The position numbers were made by a program, and so were the translations under genes. Under the pieces are notes generated by a model. It searched no databases. It was not told the DNA's origin and saw nothing but the letters and a program-made list of their open reading frames with translations. A stretch of DNA of 50,921 nucleotides. Origin: an uncultured Collinsella sp. Its GTDB lineage: Bacteria > Actinomycetota > Coriobacteriia > Coriobacteriales > Coriobacteriaceae. Position 1 is the first letter of the stretch. Every line of letters starts with the position of its first letter. Positions 40,200 through 48,896 of this stretch are shown here, one piece after another. Location: positions 1-50,921 of the forward strand of contig CAAENY010000106.1 in assembly GCA_900757465.1 (NCBI GenBank), in the 5' to 3' direction.

Positions 40200-41168
40200 C
40201 TAGTACTCGACAACACCCATATAGCGACGGAAATCGGGATCGTGATCAAACACCTTGCCGCGTGCAGCACGCAGCTCGCAGTTCATGGCGTAGAACAGCA
40301 CCGGGTCCAGATAGGCACGGACGCTCGCCGGCACGGCTTCCATACCGTACTCCTTGGCATCGAGCACCATCAGCGTATCGGTATGCGTCTTAAGGAACGC
40401 CAGGGCGCGCTCGTCCATAGCACGGCACTCGCTGGAGCCCATCTGCAGGAAGTAAAAAACGCCATCCTGAGTAGCCTCGAAGGGGCCATGGAAGTACTCG
40501 GCAGAGTGGATGTAGCTGCAGTGCTGCCACTGCATCTCCATAAGAGAGCAGATAGCGAAACCGTAGGTCTGGCTAAAGTTGGGACCGCTGCCCAGAATAT
40601 AGAAGAACTCGTGCTCCTGGCAAAGCTTGGCAAAACGATCGCCCAGCTCGGCATTTACCTTCTCACGTGCCGGGGGAAGAATCTTATCCATCTCGGCGAT
40701 ACCGGCATACATATCGGCAAGATCGGCGTAGCCCTCCTGCTGATCGAGCAGCTCGGCCGCAAGCGACAGCGAAATGCCAGCGGGGACCTCGGCCTGCGGC
40801 ACACCCTCGCCCCATGGGTAGACCCACGTGGTCCACTTGCCGGAGTCGATCTTGGATCCAGCGTTGTCGGTCTGGGCGATCACCGTAGCGCCGGCGGCAA
40901 GGGCAATCTCGCAGCCCTCGACGACCTCCGGGGTATTGCCACTGTGGCTGCAAGCGATGACCAGGGACTTCTCGCCCAGACGACGCGGACGCATAATGTC
41001 GAATTCACGCGCGGTATAGATATACGAAGTGAAGGTGGTTGCCTCGCGCTGCAGAAGCTCATGAGCCGGGATCAAATCGATCATGGAGCCACCGCAAGCA
41101 ATCCAGTAGACGCTGTCGAACTTGCCCTTCTCGGCAATTGCCTCTTTGATCAGATCGCGTGCGTTCAT
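40200..41168 (-). CDS. frlB: SIS-domain fructoselysine 6-phosphate deglycase-like protein
   Basis: Cleaves fructoselysine 6-phosphate to lysine and glucose 6-phosphate, or an analogous substrate. The 322-residue protein has two SIS modules: YWIACGGSMIDLIPAHELL with SHSGNTPEVVEGCEIALAAGATVIA, and FYILGSGPNFSQTYGFA...SYIHSAEYFHGPFEA. Its end DHDPDFRRYMGVVEY closely matches the FrlB C-terminus I recall (DHNPDERRYYGGLVEY). ATG 41168 follows AAAGGAA; an upstream frame to 41201 is less likely. Confidence 0.87.
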   Translation of the reverse strand: MNARDLIKEAIAEKGKFDSVYWIACGGSMIDLIPAHELLQREATTFTSYIYTAREFDIMRPRRLGEKSLVIACSHSGNTPEVVEGCEIALAAGATVIAQTDNAGSKIDSGKWTTWVYPWGEGVPQAEVPAGISLSLAAELLDQQEGYADLADMYAGIAEMDKILPPAREKVNAELGDRFAKLCQEHEFFYILGSGPNFSQTYGFAICSLMEMQWQHCSYIHSAEYFHGPFEATQDGVFYFLQMGSSECRAMDERALAFLKTHTDTLMVLDAKEYGMEAVPASVRAYLDPVLFYAMNCELRAARGKVFDHDPDFRRYMGVVEY

Positions 41169-41189
41169 ATCCAGTTCCTTTCTTGTTTG

Positions 41190-41222
41190 GGCCGCAATCA
41201 ATGACGTTGGTTGCGTGGCCGA
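41190..41222 (-). other. intercistronic hairpin between frlC-like and frlB genes
   Basis: GGCCGCAA pairs with TTGCGTGGCC (one bulge) in the 62-base gap. No T-run follows; it may stabilise or process the message. Confidence 0.35.
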
Positions 41223-41230
41223 TAGTTGTT

Positions 41231-42082
41231 TTAGTCAATCAGATATTTCTCGAATGCGGCCATGTTCTTGGCATCAGCCGCCGCCGGGTCATCGTAGTAA
41301 CGGCCGTCCGTAATTTCCTGGCCCAGCATGCCGTCGAAACCATGGACGTTGAGTGTGGCAACGAAGGCGTCCATATCGTGCTTGCCATCGCCCCACACCA
41401 GATGGCCATACGGGTCACCGTCGATAAAGTGCATCTCGTGAATTGCCCCATCACCAAAGGTGGCAAACCAGTCCTCGAGCGTCTCGCCAGCAACGCCCAT
41501 CGCGGTTGTATCAACCATGGGCTGTAAATACGGGCTCGCGACCTCGTCAATCATGCGCTTCGCATCGGAAACCGTCGTCACAAGGTTGCTCTCCTCGGGA
41601 CGCAGGCTTTCCATCGTAAGCACCAGACCGTGCTCGCCGGCATACTCCGCCAGAATGGACAAGTGCTCGCGGCTGCGCTTCCAGGCTTCCTCGCGGTCCT
41701 CGTCCCAGTCGCCCCAGCCCGAGTTGACGGACATACGGTCGCACCCAAGTACCTCGGCAAGCTCAATGCCGTGCTTAAAGTACGCCAGGCTGCGCTGTTC
41801 ATGCAGCGGCTTGCGTGCGCAGTACTGCCAAGGATAGACAACATTCTCGGGGCACAGAGTACGATACCTAAGCCCACGGTCTGCAGCCTTTTTCGCCAGG
41901 ACCTCAGCCTCAAAGTAGCCCGTATGGTCGAGCGTCACATGCGGCTCTGCGCACCACAGCTCAATGGACTCAAAGCCCAAACGCTGCTGCACATCAAGGA
42001 AGTAATCGAGCGACCACATGATGTAGTGGATATTCATGCCCGCAATCTGTTCGCGGCGCAGCGTCGGCTTGGATTCAGACAT
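41231..42082 (-). CDS. FrlC-like sugar phosphate isomerase/epimerase
   Basis: A 283-residue AP-endonuclease-2-type TIM barrel, as in fructoselysine 3-epimerase FrlC, which interconverts psicoselysine and fructoselysine. Seen: GFESIELWCAEPHVTLDH, LTMESLRPEESNLVTTVSDAKRMIDEV with the metal-binding glutamate, PMVDTTAM and HEMHFIDGDPYGHLVWGDGKHDMDAF carrying the later metal ligands, then GQEITDGRYYDDP. Its start is one base after the upstream amidohydrolase stop. The epimerase role is inferred from context. Confidence 0.8.
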   Translation of the reverse strand: MSESKPTLRREQIAGMNIHYIMWSLDYFLDVQQRLGFESIELWCAEPHVTLDHTGYFEAEVLAKKAADRGLRYRTLCPENVVYPWQYCARKPLHEQRSLAYFKHGIELAEVLGCDRMSVNSGWGDWDEDREEAWKRSREHLSILAEYAGEHGLVLTMESLRPEESNLVTTVSDAKRMIDEVASPYLQPMVDTTAMGVAGETLEDWFATFGDGAIHEMHFIDGDPYGHLVWGDGKHDMDAFVATLNVHGFDGMLGQEITDGRYYDDPAAADAKNMAAFEKYLID

Positions 42083-42083
42083 C

Positions 42084-43667
42084 TTATGCCTCCTTATTTC
42101 GATCGAACACGATTTGTCCGTCCGACATCGTCATATCAACCGCAAGATCGCGTGCGTCGCGATAATCGAGGTCAAACACATCCCGATCGAGCACGCAGAT
42201 ATCGGCAAGCTTGCCGACCTCGAGCGTACCCAGCTCATCTTCGCGCATCAGATCGTACGCGCCCCCGGCAGTCCAAGCGCGCAAGAGCTCGACAAGCGTC
42301 AGCGTGTTGACCTCATTCACGGGCAGTCCGTCGGCGAAGAATCCGCCGCACGCGCTGTAGATTGACTCGCCCAGGCTCGGAATCAACAGCGGCAAATCCG
42401 TTCCACAGCACACCGTGCATCCGGAATCTTCCATGCCGCGGCGATTCCAGCTGTGCAAAAGTCGCGTCTCGCCAATTTGTCGACGCATCATCGACAGGCA
42501 ATCCTCGCGCCGGTCCAGCGTCAGAATCTGCGGATAGACCTCGCAAATTCCACCTAACTTGCCAAACTCGACAAGATCGGTCGGGTCAGAGTTCTCGAGA
42601 TCGGTAATCGCATGGCGGCGAAGCATCCGTCCATGCTCGTCTCGAGGCAGCGAGGCATAGAGCACCACGGTGCGACGAACGGCGCCATCACCCTGGCAAT
42701 GCAAGGAATATCGGAAGCCGTCAGCATCAATTGCACGCAGCTCGCTTTCAATCAGATCCCACTCTGGCTCCTCGACGACCGTCTTGCCGGCAGCGCCCGC
42801 ATCGGCCGTATCCTCATAGGGGTCAATCATCTCGGCAAGCCCCGCCCATACGCCGCGATCGGTCATACGGTTGAAGCCAGAAAAACGAACGAACGGTCCC
42901 CGGAAGCGCTCTCGTGCCTCGCGAGCATATGCCAGATTTGCACCAGCGCCCACCGGCTGCGACATCATAGAGACGCGAACCGTCAGCTCGCCAGATTCCT
43001 CACGGCGAGCCATTTCGTCGGCAAAGCCGTAGTAGTCATCAAACGCCATCTCCTTGATGGCGGTAACGCCGCGCTCGTTAAGCATGCTCATGTAGTCCGA
43101 ATACCCCGCGCGCACCTCGGGCAACGCGAGGAAATCGCTCATCATGCGCCAGATCTTCTCGGCATAGCACGCCTGCGGTGTAAAACCGTATCGCGCACTG
43201 GCGGCAGCATTGAGAACGCAGGTCTCCGCGCCCGGTGTAAAGCAGACGACAGGGATATCACCAAAAAACTCGTCAAACACAGCTGCCGTATTTGCGTTCT
43301 CGGCATCCGATGCCAACGTTTCGGATAGGTTGTGGCCAAAAGCCGCCGCGCAATCCGGATGATCTTCTTTCCATGCACGCAAGAGCGACACGGCCTCTTT
43401 GGCATCATCGATGCCGGACAGATCAGACCCCAACGTCCGCAGCGCCCAGCCTGTATAGAAGGTATGTACATCGATCAGACCAGGCATGACGGTGCGGTCG
43501 CCCAGATCAACTACCTCGTCCGCCTGGGTCAAATACGAAGCCACCTCACACTTGGTGCCAACCGCCTCAATTCGATTGCCACGGACCGCTACGAAACCTT
43601 CAAACGGCAGGTCCCCCGTACCGGTAAAGACGCTCTTAGACGTCAGGACCGTTAAACGATCAGACAT
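42084..43667 (-). CDS. YtcJ-like amidohydrolase
   Basis: A 527-residue metal-dependent amidohydrolase. VMPGLIDVHTFYTG replaces the usual PGxxDxHxH, so the second N-terminal histidine is missing; FRYSLHCQGDGAVR and the late CCGTDLPL carry further ligands. C-terminal VGKLADICVLDRDVFDLDYRD is the standard beta-sandwich end. Family members hydrolyse formamides and N-acyl amines. In this operon it may deacylate or deformylate a glycated amine before the Frl steps. AGGTGG precedes ATG 43667. Confidence 0.8.
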   Translation of the reverse strand: MSDRLTVLTSKSVFTGTGDLPFEGFVAVRGNRIEAVGTKCEVASYLTQADEVVDLGDRTVMPGLIDVHTFYTGWALRTLGSDLSGIDDAKEAVSLLRAWKEDHPDCAAAFGHNLSETLASDAENANTAAVFDEFFGDIPVVCFTPGAETCVLNAAASARYGFTPQACYAEKIWRMMSDFLALPEVRAGYSDYMSMLNERGVTAIKEMAFDDYYGFADEMARREESGELTVRVSMMSQPVGAGANLAYAREARERFRGPFVRFSGFNRMTDRGVWAGLAEMIDPYEDTADAGAAGKTVVEEPEWDLIESELRAIDADGFRYSLHCQGDGAVRRTVVLYASLPRDEHGRMLRRHAITDLENSDPTDLVEFGKLGGICEVYPQILTLDRREDCLSMMRRQIGETRLLHSWNRRGMEDSGCTVCCGTDLPLLIPSLGESIYSACGGFFADGLPVNEVNTLTLVELLRAWTAGGAYDLMREDELGTLEVGKLADICVLDRDVFDLDYRDARDLAVDMTMSDGQIVFDRNKEA

Positions 43668-43676
43668 CACAACCAC

Positions 43677-45140
43677 CTACACCGGAAGCATGCCAGAGAT
43701 TGCCGTTACGATCAGGCCAAAGACGACCATAAAAATGAAGAACTTCCAAATGGTCTTCCACCATTGATCAAACGAGATCTTTGCCACGGCAAGACCGGCA
43801 ACCGTCATGCCCGCCACGGGACTGATGGTGTTGATGGTCTGATTAGCAAACTGGAGCGCGGTAACGGCGGCTTCGGGATTGAGGCCCATAAGCTCGGTCA
43901 GCGGACCCATGACGGGCATGGTGAGCGCCGCAAGTCCAGAGCTCGAGGGAACCAGCAAAGAGAGCAGGCCAAGGACGATATACATAAACGTGGTGTAGAC
44001 GGCGGCAGGTGCACCGGCCAGTGCAGTAGCGAGCGCCTGGAGGATGGTGTCGATGATCATGCCACCCTCTGCAATGACCAAGATGCCGCGAGCGATGCCG
44101 ATGACGATGGCGGCGTACGCAAAGTCGGCAATGCCTTTAACGAACTCCTCGGCGATCGTCTGCTGGTCAAGGCCGCCCAGGATACCGGCAAGCAAGCCCA
44201 TACCAAGGAACACGGCGGAAATCTCATTCATGTACCAGCCCTGGGTAACAAGACCCCAGACGATAATGCCCATACCGCAGGCAAAATCGATAAGCACGAG
44301 CTTCTGACGGGTAGTGAACTCTTCCTCGATGGAGGCATCGGTCACGGAAAACTCAACACGCTTGAGCTTGTCGTCCTCGTACGTAATGGACGACTCGGGG
44401 TTTTTCTTGACACGCATGGCATAGCGCATGGCCCACGCGATACCGACGGCAGTGAAGATGACCCAAGAAACGGCGCGCAGCCACAGCTGAGGATTGCCCT
44501 CGATACCAATGATGCCTTGGGCGATCAAAACATTAAACGGGTCGATGGTCGAAGCACAATATCCCAGGTTAGGACCAAGGAAGCAGATGATAAACGCCGT
44601 CATCGAGTCATACCCGATACCCATCATGATGGGAATGAAGATGGCATAGAACGGCAGGGCTTCCTCAGACATACCAAACGTAGTGCCGCAAATGGACAGC
44701 AACGTCATCGTGATGGGAATGATGAGGATGTCCTTGTTCTTGAGCTTTTTAATCACACGGCTCATGCCGGCATTCAAAGCGTTGGTCTTGGTGATGACTG
44801 CGAACGATCCGCCAATCAATAAGACGAACGCAACGACGTCGGCAGCCTCCTGGATGCCCTTAGTAGGCGCTTGCAGGACCGCAAAGATATCCTGGCCCAG
44901 ATTGATGGTCTCGCCGGTCTCGGAATCGGTGTAGTTCTTATCGACCTGTTCATAGGTTCCAGCAACGGCGACTTCACGCTCGCCCGCCGCTGTCGAAATC
45001 GTCTTGCGCTGATACTGACCAGAGGGAACGATCCAAGTCAGGACCGCAAAGACAACGATCAGCAAGAACATGATCGTATAGACATGCGGTAATTTGAACT
45101 TAAAACGTCTGTTTGTCTTCTTCGCCTTCGTATCTGACAT
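43677..45140 (-). CDS. YfcC-family transporter
   Basis: A 487-residue membrane protein with about 12 helices and a hydrophilic segment after the first (RKTISTAAGEREVAVAGTYEQV), plus a cytoplasmic loop around residue 270. Motifs: FKLPHVYTIMFLLIVVFAVLTWIVPSGQY, TFGMSEEALPFYAI, GPNLGYCASTIDPFNVLIAQGI, and LVPSSSGLAALTMPVMGPLTEL. YfcC proteins are secondary carriers for amino acids or dicarboxylates. As first structural gene behind the GntR gene it probably imports the operon's substrate, taking the place of FrlA. GGAGG precedes ATG 45140. Confidence 0.87.
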   Translation of the reverse strand: MSDTKAKKTNRRFKFKLPHVYTIMFLLIVVFAVLTWIVPSGQYQRKTISTAAGEREVAVAGTYEQVDKNYTDSETGETINLGQDIFAVLQAPTKGIQEAADVVAFVLLIGGSFAVITKTNALNAGMSRVIKKLKNKDILIIPITMTLLSICGTTFGMSEEALPFYAIFIPIMMGIGYDSMTAFIICFLGPNLGYCASTIDPFNVLIAQGIIGIEGNPQLWLRAVSWVIFTAVGIAWAMRYAMRVKKNPESSITYEDDKLKRVEFSVTDASIEEEFTTRQKLVLIDFACGMGIIVWGLVTQGWYMNEISAVFLGMGLLAGILGGLDQQTIAEEFVKGIADFAYAAIVIGIARGILVIAEGGMIIDTILQALATALAGAPAAVYTTFMYIVLGLLSLLVPSSSGLAALTMPVMGPLTELMGLNPEAAVTALQFANQTINTISPVAGMTVAGLAVAKISFDQWWKTIWKFFIFMVVFGLIVTAISGMLPV

Positions 45141-45205
45141 AGATACCTCCAAAGAACTCGAGACTGCATCACATCTCGCTTCAACGCCTGCGCAAGGCAA
45201 ACGTT

Positions 45206-45221
45206 CTATGACGTTCCATAG
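45206..45221. promoter_or_regulatory. candidate GntR/UTRA operator upstream of the YfcC gene
   Basis: CTATGACGTTCCATAG has inverted 5-base ends CTATG/CATAG, 66 bases before the transporter start. It is placed where the adjacent GntR regulator would bind, but the match to known operators was not tested. Confidence 0.4.
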
Positions 45222-45308
45222 ATTACCAGCAGCTTTTCCCATCATCAAGATAATTTCAAACTGATTGCCGCGACGCGGTTGAACGGTTGCGTTCGCGCCG
45301 TGAACGGT

Positions 45309-45347
45309 ATGGAAACGCCCGGTGAGATAATCCACCGGGCGTTTCCA
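45309..45347 (-). terminator. hairpin between gntR and the YfcC gene
   Basis: A 16-base perfect stem ATGGAAACGCCCGGTG/CACCGGGCGTTTCCAT with a 7-base loop, 12 bases past the gntR stop. No T-run of note. It separates regulator from catabolic genes and may allow partial read-through. Confidence 0.6.
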
Positions 45348-45358
45348 TTCGCAATGTC

Positions 45359-46102
45359 CTAGATGTCAAAAACGTAGCGAGACCCAATGATCCGCTGACG
45401 ACCGATGATAAACGGCCGCCGCTGCTCATCGAAAAAGAAGGCTTCCATATAAAACAAGGGTTCGCCAACGGGAACTGCCAACAGTCGAGCGACCTCGGGC
45501 GACGCGCACGCGATCTCGAGCGTGCACGGGTCGGTAAACGCGGGCGTGCGGCCCGTCCGGTTGCGCACGAACTCAAAAATGGATTGGTTAGATAGAGGTG
45601 CCGTTGATAGATAGGCGTTGTCCTCGTAAACGTATATGTTGTTCTCGAGCATGACAGGGACGCCATCGGCAGTACGCACACGCTCAACGCAAATCAAATC
45701 AGTTCCAACGGGAACACCAAAGAACTGCGCTTCGGTAGAATCTGCCGGCAGTATCTTTCTCGAAATGACGCACGCCCCCGGCTCCATTCCGTTAACGCGG
45801 CATGCGTCCGAAAAACTCTGGACGTCATCCTTCTGGCGAATCTTGCGCTTGAGCTTGGGGGCATTGACAAACGTGCCTTTCCCCTGCCGCTTCGTTAGAT
45901 AGCCCTGCTGGACGAGCTCCTCAATAGCGCGTCGCACGGTAACGCGGCCAACTTTATAGTTCTCAGCCAATTCGAATTCGTTGGGTATCCGCGCGCCCGC
46001 CTTGTAGGCACCGGAATTGATTTCGTTTTTAATGATATCGATAACCTGTTGGTACAGCGGTATCGCTGCTTTACCGTCAGTTAGTCCTTCAGTCGGTGGC
46101 AT
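45359..46102 (-). CDS. GntR/HutC-family regulator with UTRA domain (FrlR-like)
   Basis: A 247-residue repressor or activator. The N-terminal winged helix (LYQQVIDIIKNEINSGAYKAGARIPNEFELAENYKVGRVTVRRAIEELVQQGYLTKRQGKGTFV) is GntR type. From about 95 the UTRA effector domain includes DLICVERVRTADGVPVMLENNIYV and GEPLFYMEAFFFDE. It is placed upstream of the catabolic operon and probably responds to its glycated substrate or a phosphorylated intermediate. Confidence 0.88.
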   Translation of the reverse strand: MPPTEGLTDGKAAIPLYQQVIDIIKNEINSGAYKAGARIPNEFELAENYKVGRVTVRRAIEELVQQGYLTKRQGKGTFVNAPKLKRKIRQKDDVQSFSDACRVNGMEPGACVISRKILPADSTEAQFFGVPVGTDLICVERVRTADGVPVMLENNIYVYEDNAYLSTAPLSNQSIFEFVRNRTGRTPAFTDPCTLEIACASPEVARLLAVPVGEPLFYMEAFFFDEQRRPFIIGRQRIIGSRYVFDI

Positions 46103-46127
46103 ATACCCTCTCCCAGCCCAATTAAGT

Positions 46128-46172
46128 CAAAAGCGGGCTTAAGGGCATTCAACAAGCCCTTAAGCCCGCATT
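46128..46172 (-). terminator. rho-independent terminator of the HAD phosphatase gene
   Basis: GCGGGCTTAAGGGC (46133-46146) and GCCCTTAAGCCCGC (46156-46169) form a perfect 14-base stem; on the minus strand TTTT follows. Confidence 0.85.
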
Positions 46173-46252
46173 AGCATAAAGTATGCTTGCTGTCGCACCA
46201 AAATGTCGGGTATTTACTCATCTGACCCGAAAAACGCGCAACTACCGCGCTC

Positions 46253-46912
46253 CTAAGAAAGCGTGAGCAGCTCCGGCAGCTGGTCGATAATCTTGTCCGC
46301 GGCATCCTGGCTAAAGCCAAAGCGCTCCTCGCGCTTGGCAATAACTGTCAGGCCGGCTCGCTTGCCGGCAGTGATGCCAGGCACCGAATCCTCAACGCAG
46401 CAGCAGCGATTCGCGGGCAGCCCCAGCAGGTCCAGCGCATGCAGGTAGATGTCGGGCTCGGGCTTGCTCTCCTTAAACTGCTCGCCGCTCACCACATACT
46501 CAAAGGCATCCGACAGCCCGCACGCATTGAGCACTTCCTCGATGCTATCCATGGGAGACGAGCTGGCAAGCGCCACGCGAACGCCACGGCGCGGCAGCTC
46601 TCGAATCGTATCCACGGCGCCTGGGTTAATCAAAGCCTGATAGTCGCGCGGACGCTTATGCGCCCACTCGTCCCAACGGATCAACGCTTCCTCGCCAGTT
46701 AAATGCCCCTTCCCGGCGCGCTCAAACCAATCGACCAGCATACGCAGGAAGAACTGATGCGAGGTACCAACCTGCCCGTTCAACTCCTCTTGAGTCAGGT
46801 TAAGTCCAAGCTCCTTGGCAAACGCGGCAGTCTCGCCCAGGTAGTAATACTCGGTATCGACAATGACGCCGTCCATGTCAAAGATAACGGCGTCGAACGG
46901 AAATGCGGACAC
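46253..46912 (-). CDS. HAD hydrolase, beta-phosphoglucomutase-like
   Basis: A 219-residue HAD-IA phosphatase or mutase. VIFDMDGVIVDTE carries the nucleophile and acid/base aspartates, ALASSSPMDSIEEVL motif II, KPEPDIYLHAL the lysine, and CCCVEDSVPGITAGKRAG the metal aspartates; the helical cap lies between. The start is most likely GTG 46912 behind GGGAGG, giving MSAFPFDAVIFDMDG; a longer frame to 46960 is not supported. A second HAD gene lies upstream on the same strand. Confidence 0.82.
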   Translation of the reverse strand: MSAFPFDAVIFDMDGVIVDTEYYYLGETAAFAKELGLNLTQEELNGQVGTSHQFFLRMLVDWFERAGKGHLTGEEALIRWDEWAHKRPRDYQALINPGAVDTIRELPRRGVRVALASSSPMDSIEEVLNACGLSDAFEYVVSGEQFKESKPEPDIYLHALDLLGLPANRCCCVEDSVPGITAGKRAGLTVIAKREERFGFSQDAADKIIDQLPELLTLS

Positions 46913-46975
46913 GGCACCCTCCCTAACAAAAGGGCGCCCGCAAGCGGACGCCCGAGCCATGCACTATCGGCGATT

Positions 46976-47818
46976 CTAGCCCAGCAGCTTATTCAGCGCC
47001 ACCGCAATACCGTCTTCGTTGTTATTGGCGGTCACCATCTGGGCCACAGCCTTAACCTCACCGACGGCGTTGCCCATGGCAACACCGGTGCCGGCCCACT
47101 CAATCATAGACTTGTCGTTCTGGCCGTCGCCAAACGATACGACCTCGCTGGCATCGATGCCGAGCTTGGGCAGGGCACCCTCGAGCGCGCGGGCCTTGTC
47201 AATACCGGGCGCCGTGTACTCAAAGTACCAGTCGGCCGTAAACATACCCGAAAGCGTCTGGGTAAAGGGCGCGTACATCTCCTCGTAATGCGCTTGCAGA
47301 TAGGCCGGGTCGCCCGCCGTCAGCAGCTTGTCCACGGGATAAGCATCAGCGACCTCATGCAGGCTCTCCACCTCGCGAATCTTAAGATCGCACGCGTCGC
47401 GCTCATACTTGACGATGTTTTTCTGCGAGCCATCCGGCAGCGTAATCATGCAATGGTACGAGTCCTCGACGTGCAAATCGCGACCGAGCGAAATCATAGG
47501 GATCACGTCAAAATTACGCAGGTGATCAATCAGGCGATGCAATTCGTCGGCAGGCATAGCCTGATCGAACAGCACCTCGTCGGTCTGGGCATCGACGACG
47601 TGTGCGCCGTTAAAGGCCACCAGCAGACCGTCATGGTTTTGAAGGTCGAGCTCCTGCGCCAAGGCGTGCAGCCCCCATGCGGGACGGCCCGACGCCAAGA
47701 TGAGCTTAATGCCCGACTCCTGCGCAGCGAGCAGCTTCTCGCGCGTACGCGGGCTAATCACTTTCTGGTCGTTGGTGAGCGTACCGTCAATATCCATCGC
47801 GATGGCTTTGATTGCCAT
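46976..47818 (-). CDS. Cof-type HAD-IIB phosphatase
   Basis: A 280-residue sugar-phosphate or flavin phosphatase of the Cof/YidA group. IKAIAMDIDGTLTNDQ carries the catalytic aspartates, LASGRPAWGLHALAQEL motif II, and VVSFGDGQNDKSMIEWAGTGVAMGNAVGEVK the metal site; the C2 cap lies between. GGAGG precedes ATG 47818; the in-frame region up to 47905 lacks a site. Confidence 0.9.
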   Translation of the reverse strand: MAIKAIAMDIDGTLTNDQKVISPRTREKLLAAQESGIKLILASGRPAWGLHALAQELDLQNHDGLLVAFNGAHVVDAQTDEVLFDQAMPADELHRLIDHLRNFDVIPMISLGRDLHVEDSYHCMITLPDGSQKNIVKYERDACDLKIREVESLHEVADAYPVDKLLTAGDPAYLQAHYEEMYAPFTQTLSGMFTADWYFEYTAPGIDKARALEGALPKLGIDASEVVSFGDGQNDKSMIEWAGTGVAMGNAVGEVKAVAQMVTANNNEDGIAVALNKLLG

Positions 47819-47967
47819 ATATGCCTCCCTGTCATTGAATAACCTTGTCTGAGTCATCATACAGAACAGCCACCGCGACTCCGTTTGCAACGGGAAAAAT
47901 GTCATATTGTCCCGAACATGAACGGCGTGTGGTCGTGAAGCTTTATCGCTCAGGTCAAATACGTCTG

Positions 47968-48642
47968 CTAGCGACGCTCATCCGTCGGTGCGCCCTCGAC
48001 GATCGCGATGCCCGCCGATGCACCTAACGCGCTGGCGCCGGCCTCGATGAATGCGCAAGCCTCTTCGTAATTATGGATACCGCCCGCCGCCTTGATTGCC
48101 ACGGCATCGCCGAGCACCTCGTGCATCAGCCGCACGTCCTCGAGCTTAGCACCGCCAAAGCTTCTGCCGGTCGATGTCTTAAGGAATCCCGGCTTGGCCT
48201 CCAGCGCGATCTCGCATACACGGCGCTTGGCGGCGTCGTCGCCGTCCAGCTTGCACATCTCGACGATTACCTTGTCAGTGATGCCATGCGCGCGACAAAA
48301 ATCAGCAATGGTAGTCATCTCGCGCTCGATGGCATCAAAATCGCGGTTCTCGATCGACCCCTGATTCAAAACGTAGTCAATCTCGGTAAAGCCACACGCA
48401 GCGTATTCCTCAAACCTCGCAAGCTTCTCCTCAAGCGTCATAGTGCCCTGGGGAAAGTCGATGGCGCCGGCAAGGATGATGTCAGAGCCCTCGAGCATGG
48501 CGCGGCCCGTCTCGTACTCCTGAAGGTTCGCAAATACGCAGCGAAAGTTGTACTTTAACGCCTTCTCGACATACTGCTCAAACGTGTCCTCGGGGGCATC
48601 GATATAGTCGATGTATTTATTGATGGGTTTGGCAAGCGTCAT
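47968..48642 (-). CDS. deoC: deoxyribose-phosphate aldolase
   Basis: Splits 2-deoxyribose 5-phosphate into glyceraldehyde 3-phosphate and acetaldehyde in nucleoside catabolism. The 224-residue TIM barrel has IVEMCKLD, the Schiff-base lysine in GFLKTSTGRSFGGA, and the second lysine in VAIKAAGGIHNYEEACAF. AAGGAGG precedes ATG 48642. An operator-like palindrome lies about 120 bases upstream. Confidence 0.92.
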   Translation of the reverse strand: MTLAKPINKYIDYIDAPEDTFEQYVEKALKYNFRCVFANLQEYETGRAMLEGSDIILAGAIDFPQGTMTLEEKLARFEEYAACGFTEIDYVLNQGSIENRDFDAIEREMTTIADFCRAHGITDKVIVEMCKLDGDDAAKRRVCEIALEAKPGFLKTSTGRSFGGAKLEDVRLMHEVLGDAVAIKAAGGIHNYEEACAFIEAGASALGASAGIAIVEGAPTDERR

Positions 48643-48761
48643 GCTGGGCCTCCTTGTTCAGGACTGACAACCGATTCGTGGTTTCACGCGAAAAACCACG
48701 TTCAATGTACGCCCGACATGCAAGGACAGCGTCCGCATTCCGACAAGTGGTATGAAATTAG

Positions 48762-48781
48762 CTGTAAACGTATATTTACAG
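48762..48781. promoter_or_regulatory. palindrome upstream of deoC
   Basis: CTGTAAACGTATATTTACAG: 7-base arms CTGTAAA/TTTACAG around CGTATA, like an operator for a LacI- or GntR-type dimer. It is 120 bases before the deoC start and is the best operator candidate for that gene. Confidence 0.45.
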
Positions 48782-48860
48782 ACAGCGAATGGCACCGCAC
48801 GCGGATGCCGACAGCAAGACATCCCCCCCTCAATACACCCTCATGCCCATTTAAATAGCA

Positions 48861-48896
48861 AGGGACCCGTATCTGTTGGGATACGGGCCCCTTTCG
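48861..48896. terminator. hairpin in the deoC/49417 intergenic gap
   Basis: AGGGACCCGTAT pairs with ATACGGGCCCCT (one mismatch), then TTC on the + strand. No intact gene precedes it on either strand, so it looks like the terminator left behind by a lost minus-strand gene (see the relic at 48923-48961). Confidence 0.55.

Noticed and set aside
39199..41204. Open frames of over 330 codons opposite frlD and frlB
   Set aside because: Composition mirrors the real genes; no recognisable domain.
43764..44822. 352-codon frame opposite the YfcC transporter gene
   Set aside because: Highly charged translation of a membrane-protein complement, a typical shadow.
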